The notes under the pieces are model-generated. The model saw nothing but the letters and a program-made list of their open reading frames with translations. It did no database searches and had not been told where the DNA came from. The translations under genes and the position numbers were made by a program. Shown piece by piece: positions 36,901-44,895 of a DNA stretch of 62,999 nucleotides. Within the stretch, counting starts at the first letter, position 1, and every line of letters starts with the position of its first letter. Source of the stretch: Clostridia bacterium (lineage in GTDB: Bacteria > Bacillota > Clostridia > Oscillospirales > Acutalibacteraceae); assembly GCA_017517665.1 (NCBI GenBank), contig JAFWYP010000009.1, positions 1-62,999 on the forward strand, in the 5' to 3' direction.

Positions 36901-39900
36901 TCACAACATATTCCCAATGGCGAATATGTAATAAACAGCAACAAAGTTCTTATGTCAGGCAGAGTATATGACGGTTGGGCGGTTGAAGAAGACAGCACCA
37001 TTCAAAACGCTGAATGGGCAAGCGAAGACGTTGCTTATACGTATGAGAGCTTCGACACAACCGACAGCAACGTGTTTGTGTTTACTCATCAGGGCAATAA
37101 TAAATATTATATCCAGCATAAGAGAACGGGCCGATATCTTACCGTAAACAGTTATATGCTTGTGCTCGGCTCTGAACCTCATGCATTTGACGTTGAGCTT
37201 AATGCGAACGGTTCTTTCCATATTGATTCTAACGATACATATTACGTGAGTCAGGGTTGGGGTCCTTATGAATTCACAGCAGACGAAACCGCCAGCACAG
37301 ATCTCTGGCTGTATTCAAAACCGTCAGGTAAATCCGCTGCACCGCCCCCTTCTTCGGAGCTGAACAAGGTGGAACTTTACCTTGCCGATTCAACTGTTTC
37401 GGCAGGAAGCATCAAAGACGGCGATTATGTTTTGTTTAACAAGGATTGGGTGTTTGCAGATGAAGTTCTTTGGAATTATGTTGTATACGCAAACGATGAT
37501 ATTTACGAAATAACTCCTCCGACAGGTTATTCAAATCAGTATGAGGATTTCGAAACCATTGATTCCAATATCCTTACTTTTACTCATCAGGGCAACAACA
37601 CCTATTATATCAAGAATAAAAGCACGGGCCTGTATGTAAACATAGGTGAATGGAACCTCGTTTACGGTTCCAATCCTCAGGCTATAACGGTTACTCCCCG
37701 AAGCGACGGTTCAGTTCTTTTGTCCGACAATAATTTCTATGCTATTCACCTTACTTATACAACAGGTGACAAAATAGGTACACATCATTTTTATTCCGAA
37801 ACGCCAAACGATTGGTTTGTGCCTGAAAATAATGCAAATTCGATAATGTGGCTTTATTCCGTGACCGAATATTCATCCGAACGAGAGGATGACGATGAAG
37901 GCGGCAACGAAGGCGGTGACAGCGGCAGCACACCCACTCCTACACCCACTCCCACTATCAATCCCTATAAGAAAGCACTTTATGATATCCTTCACGAAGG
38001 TATCGGATATGATTACTCTGCTTACACAAGAACAAGCTACGAAAAATTGCTCGATGCTCTTGATGCAGGAGTTACGGTCTATAAAAAAGACAACGTAACA
38101 GATGCGGAACTTTCAGCTGCAACCGAAGCAATCCGTGCCGCAATTGATGCTCTTTCAATGGACATCAAGAAAATCAACGGTACTCTGTTCAAATACGGTT
38201 ATAACAACTCAACAGGTGCGGCCGACTATTCAGACGGCGGTCTGCTGATGAATGATATTGCCGTAAGACAGATGAAAACCGCTATTCTTGCAGATCAGAA
38301 CCTTGTGAGACAGATAAAGGATATTATCGGTTATGATACCGTTGAATGGGGAGGAGACCAGGCCGATAAAGTGCTTGATGAAGCAGTTGAAATATACGCA
38401 AAAATCTATACTCTGATGTTTACCGGTAAAGCTCAGAACGACATAGAAAATTATAACTCTCCGTCAAATTTTGAGCCTATCTCCATCAGCACGAAAATCC
38501 CCCTTACTCTCTGGAATGTATGGACCAAAAATAATACTCACGGTGCAATGGACCCTGACGATTGGGAAGGTAATCCGATACACGACGGTGCATCTGTTCA
38601 GGGTCTTGCAAGCGCAACGCTTGATAAGGGTGTTATAACCTCTCATTCAGCCTATAACCAGGAACTTCCCTATGCAAATGATGGTCCGGTTGCTGCTTAT
38701 GATATTGATACATACACCTATGGTTTTAATACGGGTACAGGTCTGTATAAGCAGGTTGAACTTGAACCTCTTTCGGGTATCAGCGTTCATTTCCCCGATT
38801 TGTTCACCCGTGAAAGCCTTGATGCAAGCGGTAACGTAACAGATGCAACATCGGGTCAGTATGCAAAGTATTACTGGGATACAGAGTTCCCAATGTTCAT
38901 CAGTACCGATGAATACGGTGTCAACACTTATCATTATGACAGCAAGGATACCAGATATCTTGTTCAGGCTTCATTTGATGATGAAAATCACACCGCAGAA
39001 ATGGAACTTAACGAAGTTGGCAAGTGGACTATAGTCGGTCCCAATAACGAAACCAAATCAGGTTTCTTCCCCTTCAACTATAAAGAGGGAACAACGGAAT
39101 ATAACTACGAAAACGCAGTTTACCATTACGGTTTTACATTCGAGCATAACTTCTATATTCCCAAGGGCGGTAAACATGTTAACGGTGAAGACGTTATATT
39201 CAACTTCTCGGGCGACGACGACGTTTATGTTTATATCGACGGCGTTCTTGTTCTTGATAACGGCGGTCTTCACGGTGCCCGTGCGGCAACCATCAACTTC
39301 ACAGACTGTTCAATCAGTTATCAGTATGCAATGGATGTTACCGACGGCGTGCTTAATGGCGACGAATTTGAAACAATATATTCATATAACAAATATATCG
39401 AAAACCCCGATGCAACAGGATATAACGCAGACACAATCGCCGCTATCAACAAGCTTCACGAAGTAATAACAGACGGTGAAGTTCATACTCTTAACTTCTT
39501 CTATCTTGAACGAGGCGCATCAGACTCCAACTGTCTGATATCCTTCAATCTCTCGGAAACATCGGAAGAAGTAAAGATTACCGACCAGAATCTTACTCTC
39601 GATTACGGTCTGCCCGTAGAATATGATATAACCTCAAATAATGAAATTTCGCAGGCGGCTCTTGATAACGGTGTTGAGATTGAATATCTCGGTATCTGCG
39701 CCGTAAACGAAGATTATACCCCGACATATACTTTCGAACTGCCTCAAATCATCATTCCGTTTGAAGACGGTAAAACATACACTGTTGACGGAATGAAATA
39801 CGGCACATGCACGGTTGATAACAAGGGTAATGTTTCTTATTCGCTTGAATCAACGAACATGAAAGAGTCGGAAAACTTCTTTGTGGTTGCAAAAATCACG

Positions 39901-42012
39901 GGTGACCCGACTTATGCGGAAGAGGTTGTATACTATCAGATAGAAAAAACAACCTTCATTCCTGCAACAGCGATTTATTATGAGGATACTTTTGATACCA
40001 TAACCTACACAAACGGCAAAGTTCCTGCAAATTATGATAATAACACAAATCAGTACGGTATCTGGAAAACCGAAGGTATGCAGTCAACCGATCTCAAGCA
40101 GGCGGCTGATATTACCGACAGTGAAGCAAATCCCTACGGATACGAAACAAACTATTTGTCATTCGCAGAATACAGCGGTAATTCAACCCATTATGTCGAT
40201 GTAAGCACAAAGAACAATCCCAATAAGAAGTACAGCGGCGGAACGGGTGCGGCATGGCCGACTGTTGAATTCGATTTTACAGGCACGGGATTTGACCTCA
40301 TAAGCGTTACGGATAACACCACGGGTGCATTCAGCGTTATGATTAAGGATGAAAACGGTGCGTCAGTGCTGAATACCGTTGTTGATACCTTCTACGGATA
40401 CAACTACGGCAGAATCTATTCAGATGCCAACGGCAAGCCTTCGCTTGACAGCACTCTTACACCCATGTATAAGTCCGAAAACGGACTCTGCACATCCGAT
40501 GCAAGATTCTATGACGAAAACGGTGCAATCACCTCAACTGCGCATTATTACGGTGCAAACGGCGAAGTTACCGAAACCGTTCATTATTATGATGAAAACG
40601 GCATGAGCACCGATGTTCCCCATTATTATGAAAACGGTAAAGTGGTTGAAACAGAAACCGATAATCCGTCATATGCATATTCATATGCATTTGCCTATGG
40701 CTGGGTTGTTGCCACCGATGATTCAAAAGATACGCTTTATCAGATTCCCGTTATCAAGATAACGGACCTTGAATACGGTCATTACGATGTTGTGATAACA
40801 CCCACATTCACAAGCGCATTCCGTCATTCATCCACAGCTGAAGACGGCACAAGCTATTACAGAGTATATCTTGATGCCATAAAGATATACTCGCCTGCAG
40901 GCGAAAACGACGATATCAAAGACCGCGATGTAAAGAAAGCGTATGCAACGGATGATGAGCAATATCCGAGCTATCTTGAACTCAAGGATATGCTTATCGG
41001 TGCCGATTCGCTGGCAGAAGAGAAGGATACACAGGGTATTATCTTTATCGACGGTATTGCCGCACTTAACAATGACATTGCAACTTATAAAAACGCAGGT
41101 CCCAACAATGAGCTGTATCTTGCAAAAGATCAGGCTGTTGCGTTTGAAATCTGGGCAACATCCGTTCCTACCGATATTCAGCTCGGAACAAAGCTCGCCT
41201 GCGGCAATCCCAAGCTTACCGTTTCATATGCATCCAAAACAACGGATACCGTAATAGAAACGGCAACGGATATTTATTATTCTCTGAATACCATGCTGCC
41301 GAATGACGCAAAGCTCACCTGGAAACAGGTTGAAGGCAGCGACGGAAACAATTATTACACCACGGGAACCGTTGTTATTCAGAACACGGGCGACGAAGAC
41401 AGCGTACTTTCGCTCACGAATCTTAAGTGGACATTCTCGCAGAACGGCGGAAAGGGATATTTCCGTATTCCCACACCGATTGATAACGAAGTTCTCATGG
41501 TTGCTTCAACAAATGATACACCGATTCGTGCTTATTCTCTTATGAGTATGAGAACTGCTGCTCTCGGACTCGAAATGATTCAGGCACCCAGAGTTATCAG
41601 GGATAAAAACGGTGACGGATTTGTTGTTGTAAATCTCAAATCATCTCTTGATGTTGATTCCTTTGTTGTTACGGAGCGAAAAGGTATCCGTTCGATTCCG
41701 AAGGAAGTTGAATCTGTTGCTTCTCATATTGACGGAAATGATTACATTGAATGGGTTCTGTTGATTCCTGCAGATGAAATCGGCACTTTCACCTATGAAG
41801 TTACAGGCGCTTATGCAAACGGATATGTAGATGAATCAAAAACGGTAACCTTTACCATAACCGTAACTCCGCTTTCGGATGATGAAGCGGATGACGGAAC
41901 AAACAACAAAAAACCCGAACCTGCTCCCATTATCGATCTTGTAACTGAGTGGTTCGCAAAATTCTTTGAATTTATCAGATCCGTATTCGCATCGATCGGA
42001 ATTATATTTTAA
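33910..42012 (+). CDS. Giant secreted protein B (about 2700 aa): GH2-type hydrolase, fibro-slime domain, C-terminal modules
   Basis: ATG at 33910 follows AGGGGGA. After a signal peptide, residues about 40-800 are a glycoside hydrolase family 2 enzyme: sugar-binding domain (FNKGWKFAF, VDLPHDFS), Ig domain and TIM barrel with acid/base Glu in WGVGNELYN (about 460) and a likely nucleophile Glu in PFVATEAAS (about 550). A Gly/Ser/Asp linker (about 958) leads to two tandem 150-residue repeats sharing FTHQGNN-YYI, a Thr-Pro linker, and a FIVAR-like helical domain (about 1350-1418). A fibro-slime/PA14-like domain follows (FNFSGDDDVYVYIDGVLVLDNGG, about 1775), then FTGTGFDLIS (2122), HYYDENG repeats, NELYLAKDQAVAFEI (2399) and a tail WFAKFFEFIRSVF. 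Probably a beta-galactosidase-like surface enzyme. Confidence 0.88.
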   Translation: MKNAKKALAFMLCILMIASVMFNEGWVSLLQSNKASAIAGHEQNYNDARVELDFNKGWKFAFSEDSASYLKGFDDSGWENVDLPHDFSMEQGFSATGTEAESGNIPGGTGWYRKWFNLYEYYTGNCITIDFDGAYQHAYVYVNGQYVGENHYGYNSFSFEISDYLICSNTSLNLIAVKVVNEIPSSRWYSGSGINRDVRLTIKEPVHVSLYGPQVTTPGIANGDGTVNADITMHNDTAISKKVIVEATILDDNHNAVSDTVVSSTVLVPANAEQTVTLKPEVDSPRLWSPDSPNLYKLRTVIRNEDGDLIDEYHTTFGYRYIEWDEDTGFSINGKLTKLKGVSLHHDQGALGAVQEYDAIYRQLSILKDMGCNAIRTTHNTASRVVIDICNELGLFVMEEFFDGWDASKNYNDHDFSEYFNQTVNADTCLIGAKGQKWFEFVVEQTVLRDRHDPCIIAWGVGNELYNITVESPESTVNYENIVKSIADITDRLDPDIVLTQGNNKSHADATMLVDRYMDVIGGNYNPYAWSLLMGGNDDFRSSKPFVATEAASANNSRGVYYTMGADDATLQCTSYDTYAVSWGNEAAEAWYYVATNDFFSGEFVWTGFDYIGETTPWMNYSGPNENFVPNTSYFGIVDTAGFAKDSYYLYRSLWNEESTTLHLVPGSWNSENLYVENGYVNVAVYSNAKKIELLLNGNVIATATSAVNTTPAGYTYKTWTESIVDYSNCKVGSFYTGSGEDFYPQFNVKYAAGELSVKAYDENGAEITDTVGLTKSVSGTATQIAVKTWQDKNTYVADGSDYIYVEFEAQDANGNFMNDYNGTINFDVDDDSDRYAKIIGVDNGNSATAEKFQQDSVIASDAEAEIQMFNGRALVILKTTEEEGTINFTAVANDGTSEIIVPGVTVTSVSETGIELTDEFEEVVFQNGKEYEVTLYDEYEMVKHHINELEPPKAEEGDSGSGGTGSGDDSGSSGDSGSDDTTVPEKYEIFIPDSSASQHIPNGEYVINSNKVLMSGRVYDGWAVEEDSTIQNAEWASEDVAYTYESFDTTDSNVFVFTHQGNNKYYIQHKRTGRYLTVNSYMLVLGSEPHAFDVELNANGSFHIDSNDTYYVSQGWGPYEFTADETASTDLWLYSKPSGKSAAPPPSSELNKVELYLADSTVSAGSIKDGDYVLFNKDWVFADEVLWNYVVYANDDIYEITPPTGYSNQYEDFETIDSNILTFTHQGNNTYYIKNKSTGLYVNIGEWNLVYGSNPQAITVTPRSDGSVLLSDNNFYAIHLTYTTGDKIGTHHFYSETPNDWFVPENNANSIMWLYSVTEYSSEREDDDEGGNEGGDSGSTPTPTPTPTINPYKKALYDILHEGIGYDYSAYTRTSYEKLLDALDAGVTVYKKDNVTDAELSAATEAIRAAIDALSMDIKKINGTLFKYGYNNSTGAADYSDGGLLMNDIAVRQMKTAILADQNLVRQIKDIIGYDTVEWGGDQADKVLDEAVEIYAKIYTLMFTGKAQNDIENYNSPSNFEPISISTKIPLTLWNVWTKNNTHGAMDPDDWEGNPIHDGASVQGLASATLDKGVITSHSAYNQELPYANDGPVAAYDIDTYTYGFNTGTGLYKQVELEPLSGISVHFPDLFTRESLDASGNVTDATSGQYAKYYWDTEFPMFISTDEYGVNTYHYDSKDTRYLVQASFDDENHTAEMELNEVGKWTIVGPNNETKSGFFPFNYKEGTTEYNYENAVYHYGFTFEHNFYIPKGGKHVNGEDVIFNFSGDDDVYVYIDGVLVLDNGGLHGARAATINFTDCSISYQYAMDVTDGVLNGDEFETIYSYNKYIENPDATGYNADTIAAINKLHEVITDGEVHTLNFFYLERGASDSNCLISFNLSETSEEVKITDQNLTLDYGLPVEYDITSNNEISQAALDNGVEIEYLGICAVNEDYTPTYTFELPQIIIPFEDGKTYTVDGMKYGTCTVDNKGNVSYSLESTNMKESENFFVVAKITGDPTYAEEVVYYQIEKTTFIPATAIYYEDTFDTITYTNGKVPANYDNNTNQYGIWKTEGMQSTDLKQAADITDSEANPYGYETNYLSFAEYSGNSTHYVDVSTKNNPNKKYSGGTGAAWPTVEFDFTGTGFDLISVTDNTTGAFSVMIKDENGASVLNTVVDTFYGYNYGRIYSDANGKPSLDSTLTPMYKSENGLCTSDARFYDENGAITSTAHYYGANGEVTETVHYYDENGMSTDVPHYYENGKVVETETDNPSYAYSYAFAYGWVVATDDSKDTLYQIPVIKITDLEYGHYDVVITPTFTSAFRHSSTAEDGTSYYRVYLDAIKIYSPAGENDDIKDRDVKKAYATDDEQYPSYLELKDMLIGADSLAEEKDTQGIIFIDGIAALNNDIATYKNAGPNNELYLAKDQAVAFEIWATSVPTDIQLGTKLACGNPKLTVSYASKTTDTVIETATDIYYSLNTMLPNDAKLTWKQVEGSDGNNYYTTGTVVIQNTGDEDSVLSLTNLKWTFSQNGGKGYFRIPTPIDNEVLMVASTNDTPIRAYSLMSMRTAALGLEMIQAPRVIRDKNGDGFVVVNLKSSLDVDSFVVTERKGIRSIPKEVESVASHIDGNDYIEWVLLIPADEIGTFTYEVTGAYANGYVDESKTVTFTITVTPLSDDEADDGTNNKKPEPAPIIDLVTEWFAKFFEFIRSVFASIGIIF

Positions 42013-42038
42013 TGCTGTAAAAGGAGGTAGCCCAAAAC

Positions 42039-42278
42039 TTGAAAAAGTCCTATATTAAACCCGCAATCGCTTTTGAAAGCCTCGCTATTACAGCAAATGT
42101 ATCTTCCGGATGCTATCTTCTCGGCACAAACAGTGCTGAATATGAATGTCCTGTTATTGACGAAGAATCAGGCTGGACAATATTCTCCAACACAGCGCAA
42201 TGTATGTTTCTTCCGGGTCCTAATGACACGATATGCTACGATATACCTCTTGCCAACAGCAATGTATTTTCATCGTAA
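42039..42278 (+). CDS. Peptide B: putative RiPP-like precursor with Y-x-K-P-x-I leader
   Basis: A 79-residue protein with a TTG start after AAGGAGG. It begins LKKSYIKPAIAFESLAITAN and then VSSGC, matching peptide A in the Y-[VI]-K-P-x-I segment and the Ser/Cys/Gly junction; the remaining 50 residues are different and carry three more Cys (four in total) plus several Gly-Pro and Asn residues. There is no signal peptide. It lies 26 nt downstream of giant B and upstream of a kinase, a radical SAM/SPASM enzyme and a PqqD-like protein. The leader fits binding by the PqqD-like protein. It is inferred to be the substrate of this enzyme set; the modification is unknown. Confidence 0.72.
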   Translation: MKKSYIKPAIAFESLAITANVSSGCYLLGTNSAEYECPVIDEESGWTIFSNTAQCMFLPGPNDTICYDIPLANSNVFSS

Positions 42279-42289
42279 CTAAATTAATA

Positions 42290-42327
42290 AAGAAACGGAG
42301 TTCATCTTATGACGGACTCCGTTTCTT
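42290..42327 (+). terminator. Strong hairpin between peptide B and the maturation genes
   Basis: A perfect 12-bp stem AAGAAACGGAGT/ACTCCGTTTCTT with a 14-nt loop. It has no downstream T run beyond TTTCTT, so partial termination or mRNA processing is likely. Such hairpins after precursor genes often let the precursor outnumber its enzymes. Confidence 0.65.
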
Positions 42328-42342
42328 GAAACAGGTGTTTTT

Positions 42343-42996
42343 ATGAAGAAAAGATTTGTTGCAATCGGTCTGGCAGTTCTTGTTGTAATTTCAGTTGTTG
42401 CCGTTATCTTGGTAAAGAAAAATTCTGATTCAAAGAATCCGCAGACAACAACCGTTGCATTTCAGAATGCTCAGCTTGGTGTCACCGTTGACGGCTGGCT
42501 GAAAATCATTGAAATTGATGAATATTACGGAAGACTTGCAGTTGTTGCCGAAAATGTTTCGGACAGCGATGTTGAATATGCTTTGCTTACCGTGAAAACA
42601 AAAAGCGGAGAACTGACATTCAATGTGTCTGCACTGTTAAGAGGCACAAAGGCTGTTCTTCTGTGCAACGAAGATGTCGGAAGCAATCCCGGCGAAGTTT
42701 ATACAGCATGGCAGACAAAAGATAAGATTGATTTTGTGAAAAAGCCTGTTACGAACGATGATAAACTTGAGATAAGCATTCTTGACGGTTCTGTATCGGT
42801 GAAAAATATTTCAGGCAAGGATATAGAATCCGATATATATATTTATTATAATGATAAAAAAGACGATTTGGTTAACGGCAGTGTGACATATAAATTCCGT
42901 GTGGATGGAATCAAAGCTGATTCGCAGACCTATGTCAAAGCACCGGAACTTAATGAAAACAACTGCATGATTATATTTACTGATTATGATAATTAA
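42343..42996 (+). CDS. Membrane-anchored protein of locus B, unknown function
   Basis: A 217-residue protein with one N-terminal hydrophobic segment (FVAIGLAVLVVISVVAVILV, residues 5-24) and no lipobox cysteine, so a signal anchor. The outer part looks like two beta-sandwich units (VDGWLKIIEIDEYYGRLAVVAENVS split at 55-80, and ISILDGSVSVKNISGKDI at 145-162), similar in style to FxLYD/DUF4352-type stalks, but I do not recognise a family. It overlaps the HprK-like gene by 11 nt, so it is part of the maturation operon. It has no counterpart in locus A. It may help in export or display of the peptide. Confidence 0.7.
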   Translation: MKKRFVAIGLAVLVVISVVAVILVKKNSDSKNPQTTTVAFQNAQLGVTVDGWLKIIEIDEYYGRLAVVAENVSDSDVEYALLTVKTKSGELTFNVSALLRGTKAVLLCNEDVGSNPGEVYTAWQTKDKIDFVKKPVTNDDKLEISILDGSVSVKNISGKDIESDIYIYYNDKKDDLVNGSVTYKFRVDGIKADSQTYVKAPELNENNCMIIFTDYDN

Positions 42997-43846
42997 GAAG
43001 TATAAAATCGGTAATTTTACCGTGGAAGTGAATTCACAGGCAACTTACGGGAATTCAGGGCCGTTCACCCCGTTTTCGTATGACGGTGATCAGACCGATT
43101 ATAAAGTTACCGTTGAATTTTCATCCGTTCTTCCGCAGACTGCCCAAAATCCGTATTGTACATTTACGGACAGGGTATGCGAGTATGAAAACGGCATCTG
43201 GCGTTGCTTTTATAAATCCCACGACAACGATGATGAATATTATGCCTGCCGTATTGTTGACGGTAAAAATACAGATATCATTATTGATGAAAGATACCGT
43301 GATATGCTTCGTGCCGATGTTATATTCACCCTTGTCGGAATTGAGGAAATCGCTGTCGGAAGCAACGGCTGTGTGCTTCATTCATCATTTATAGAAAAAG
43401 ACGGCGGTGCAATTCTTTTCACGGGTCCTTGTGACATCGGAAAGTCAACGCAGGCAAATCTCTGGAGAGAGTATGCCGATGCCGTTGTTGTAAACGGCGA
43501 CAAAACATTTATTTTTGAAAAAGACGGTGTCTTTTATGCATCGGGACTGCCTTTTTCGGGTTCGTCAAGAGACTGCCTGAACAGGGTTTTGCCCCTCAGA
43601 GCCGTGATAAGTCTTGAGCAGGCTGAGTCAAACAATGCGCAGAGACTTGTTTCGGATGAAGCGTTTTTCAGATTATATAAAAACTGTTACTCCGTGCATT
43701 GTTCACGGGAATTTACGGGTATGCTGTTTGATTTCGTGCAGAAGTTAAGCTGCAGTGTGCCTGTATACGACTATGCCTGCCTTGCCGACGAAAGCGCAGT
43801 CAGGTATCTGGAGAGAAAATTATGTCCGATTTTGCAGAGCCTTTGA
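42986..43846 (+). CDS. HprK-like kinase (locus B)
   Basis: A 286-residue paralogue of the locus A kinase. The N-terminal half is a divergent beta-rich region; the P-loop TGPCDIGKSTQANLWREY is at about 147-164, followed by VVNGDKTFIFEKDGVFYASGLPFSGSS, in which the NGDK and G-x-PF-x-G-S loops match locus A. The first ATG overlaps the upstream gene and the last 25 nt overlap the radical SAM gene, so translation of all three is coupled. It is not the carbon-catabolite HPr kinase, because the N-terminal domain and the HPr-specific loop are absent. Peptide or Ser phosphorylation is the best guess from kinases in some lasso clusters. Confidence 0.82.
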   Translation: MIIKKYKIGNFTVEVNSQATYGNSGPFTPFSYDGDQTDYKVTVEFSSVLPQTAQNPYCTFTDRVCEYENGIWRCFYKSHDNDDEYYACRIVDGKNTDIIIDERYRDMLRADVIFTLVGIEEIAVGSNGCVLHSSFIEKDGGAILFTGPCDIGKSTQANLWREYADAVVVNGDKTFIFEKDGVFYASGLPFSGSSRDCLNRVLPLRAVISLEQAESNNAQRLVSDEAFFRLYKNCYSVHCSREFTGMLFDFVQKLSCSVPVYDYACLADESAVRYLERKLCPILQSL

Positions 43847-44895
43847 TGGTAAAATATCTTCACGATAAAGGCGCTCGTGAAGGAATACCCGTTTCGGGTA
43901 CTTTTGAGCTGACACAGCGTTGCAATTTCAATTGCGGAATGTGTTATGTTCACGATTGCAAACAGAAAACAGACCCTCTGTCTGCCGATGACTGGCTGAA
44001 TCTTGCTCAGCAGGCCAAGGATGCAGGCACTGTTTTTCTGCTGCTTACAGGCGGCGAGCCTCTGTTCCGTGAAGATTTTGAGAAAATTTACACAGCTCTT
44101 GCAAAAATGGGATTTCTTATTTCGATAAACACAAACGGCAGTCTGATTGAAAGATATGCAAAACTCTTCGATGAGTTGCCTCCGACCCGCATCAATGTTT
44201 CGCTCTACGGCGCAGATAATGATGCCTACGGAAGACTGTGCCGTAACGATGCGTTCGATAAAGTTATGAGTTCGGTAAAACAGATGAAAGAACTCGGAAT
44301 ATCCATGCGTTTCAACACGATTTTTACACCCGAAAATATATCGGAATATAAAAAAATTGCAGATATTTCAAAGGAAATGAGCATTCCTCTGAAACCCACA
44401 ACCTACACCTATCCCTCAGTCAGAATCGGAAGCGGAAACAAGGATTCGCGTTTTATGCCCGAGGAAGCTGCCGAATATATTTCGCTTATCGACGAGTACA
44501 GACTTGATAAGGATTTTTATCTTGGAAGAGCGAAGAAAATGCTTCTCCTCCCGAAAGGACCGACAGAGAACAAAGTCCGTTGCAGGGCAGGTAAATCGTC
44601 TTATTGGATAACTGCCGACGGAATAATGCGTCCTTGCGGAATGATGCCCGAACCCGATGCCAGACCGTTTGAAGACGGATTCGAAAAAGCATGGCAGGAT
44701 ATAAAAGCGGCAACGGAAGAGATAAGAACCCCCGAAGAATGTCTCACCTGCAAATATTCGGGAATATGCAATGTGTGTGCGGCTATGTGCAAGGCTGAAA
44801 CGGGCGATTTCGGCAAAACGCCGCAGTATATCTGCCGTATGACAAAGCATCTTTTTACTCTTGCAGAAAGGAGTGTTTGTGATAATGACAATTAA
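43822..44895 (+). CDS. Radical SAM/SPASM peptide-modifying enzyme (locus B)
   Basis: A 357-residue enzyme with the SAM-cluster motif CNFNCGMC (about 32-39), LLTGGEPLFREDF near 76, and a SPASM domain: CRAGKSSYW, GIMRPC, CLTCKYSGICNVC and a final Cys in YICRM. These provide ligands for three iron-sulfur clusters. Sequence and motif spacing are close to the locus A enzyme, so the two are paralogues. The adjacent PqqD-like gene, whose start overlaps this gene's end, is the usual peptide-binding partner of such enzymes (as PqqD for PqqE). The substrate is inferred to be peptide B. Confidence 0.92.
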   Translation: MSDFAEPLMVKYLHDKGAREGIPVSGTFELTQRCNFNCGMCYVHDCKQKTDPLSADDWLNLAQQAKDAGTVFLLLTGGEPLFREDFEKIYTALAKMGFLISINTNGSLIERYAKLFDELPPTRINVSLYGADNDAYGRLCRNDAFDKVMSSVKQMKELGISMRFNTIFTPENISEYKKIADISKEMSIPLKPTTYTYPSVRIGSGNKDSRFMPEEAAEYISLIDEYRLDKDFYLGRAKKMLLLPKGPTENKVRCRAGKSSYWITADGIMRPCGMMPEPDARPFEDGFEKAWQDIKAATEEIRTPEECLTCKYSGICNVCAAMCKAETGDFGKTPQYICRMTKHLFTLAERSVCDNDN

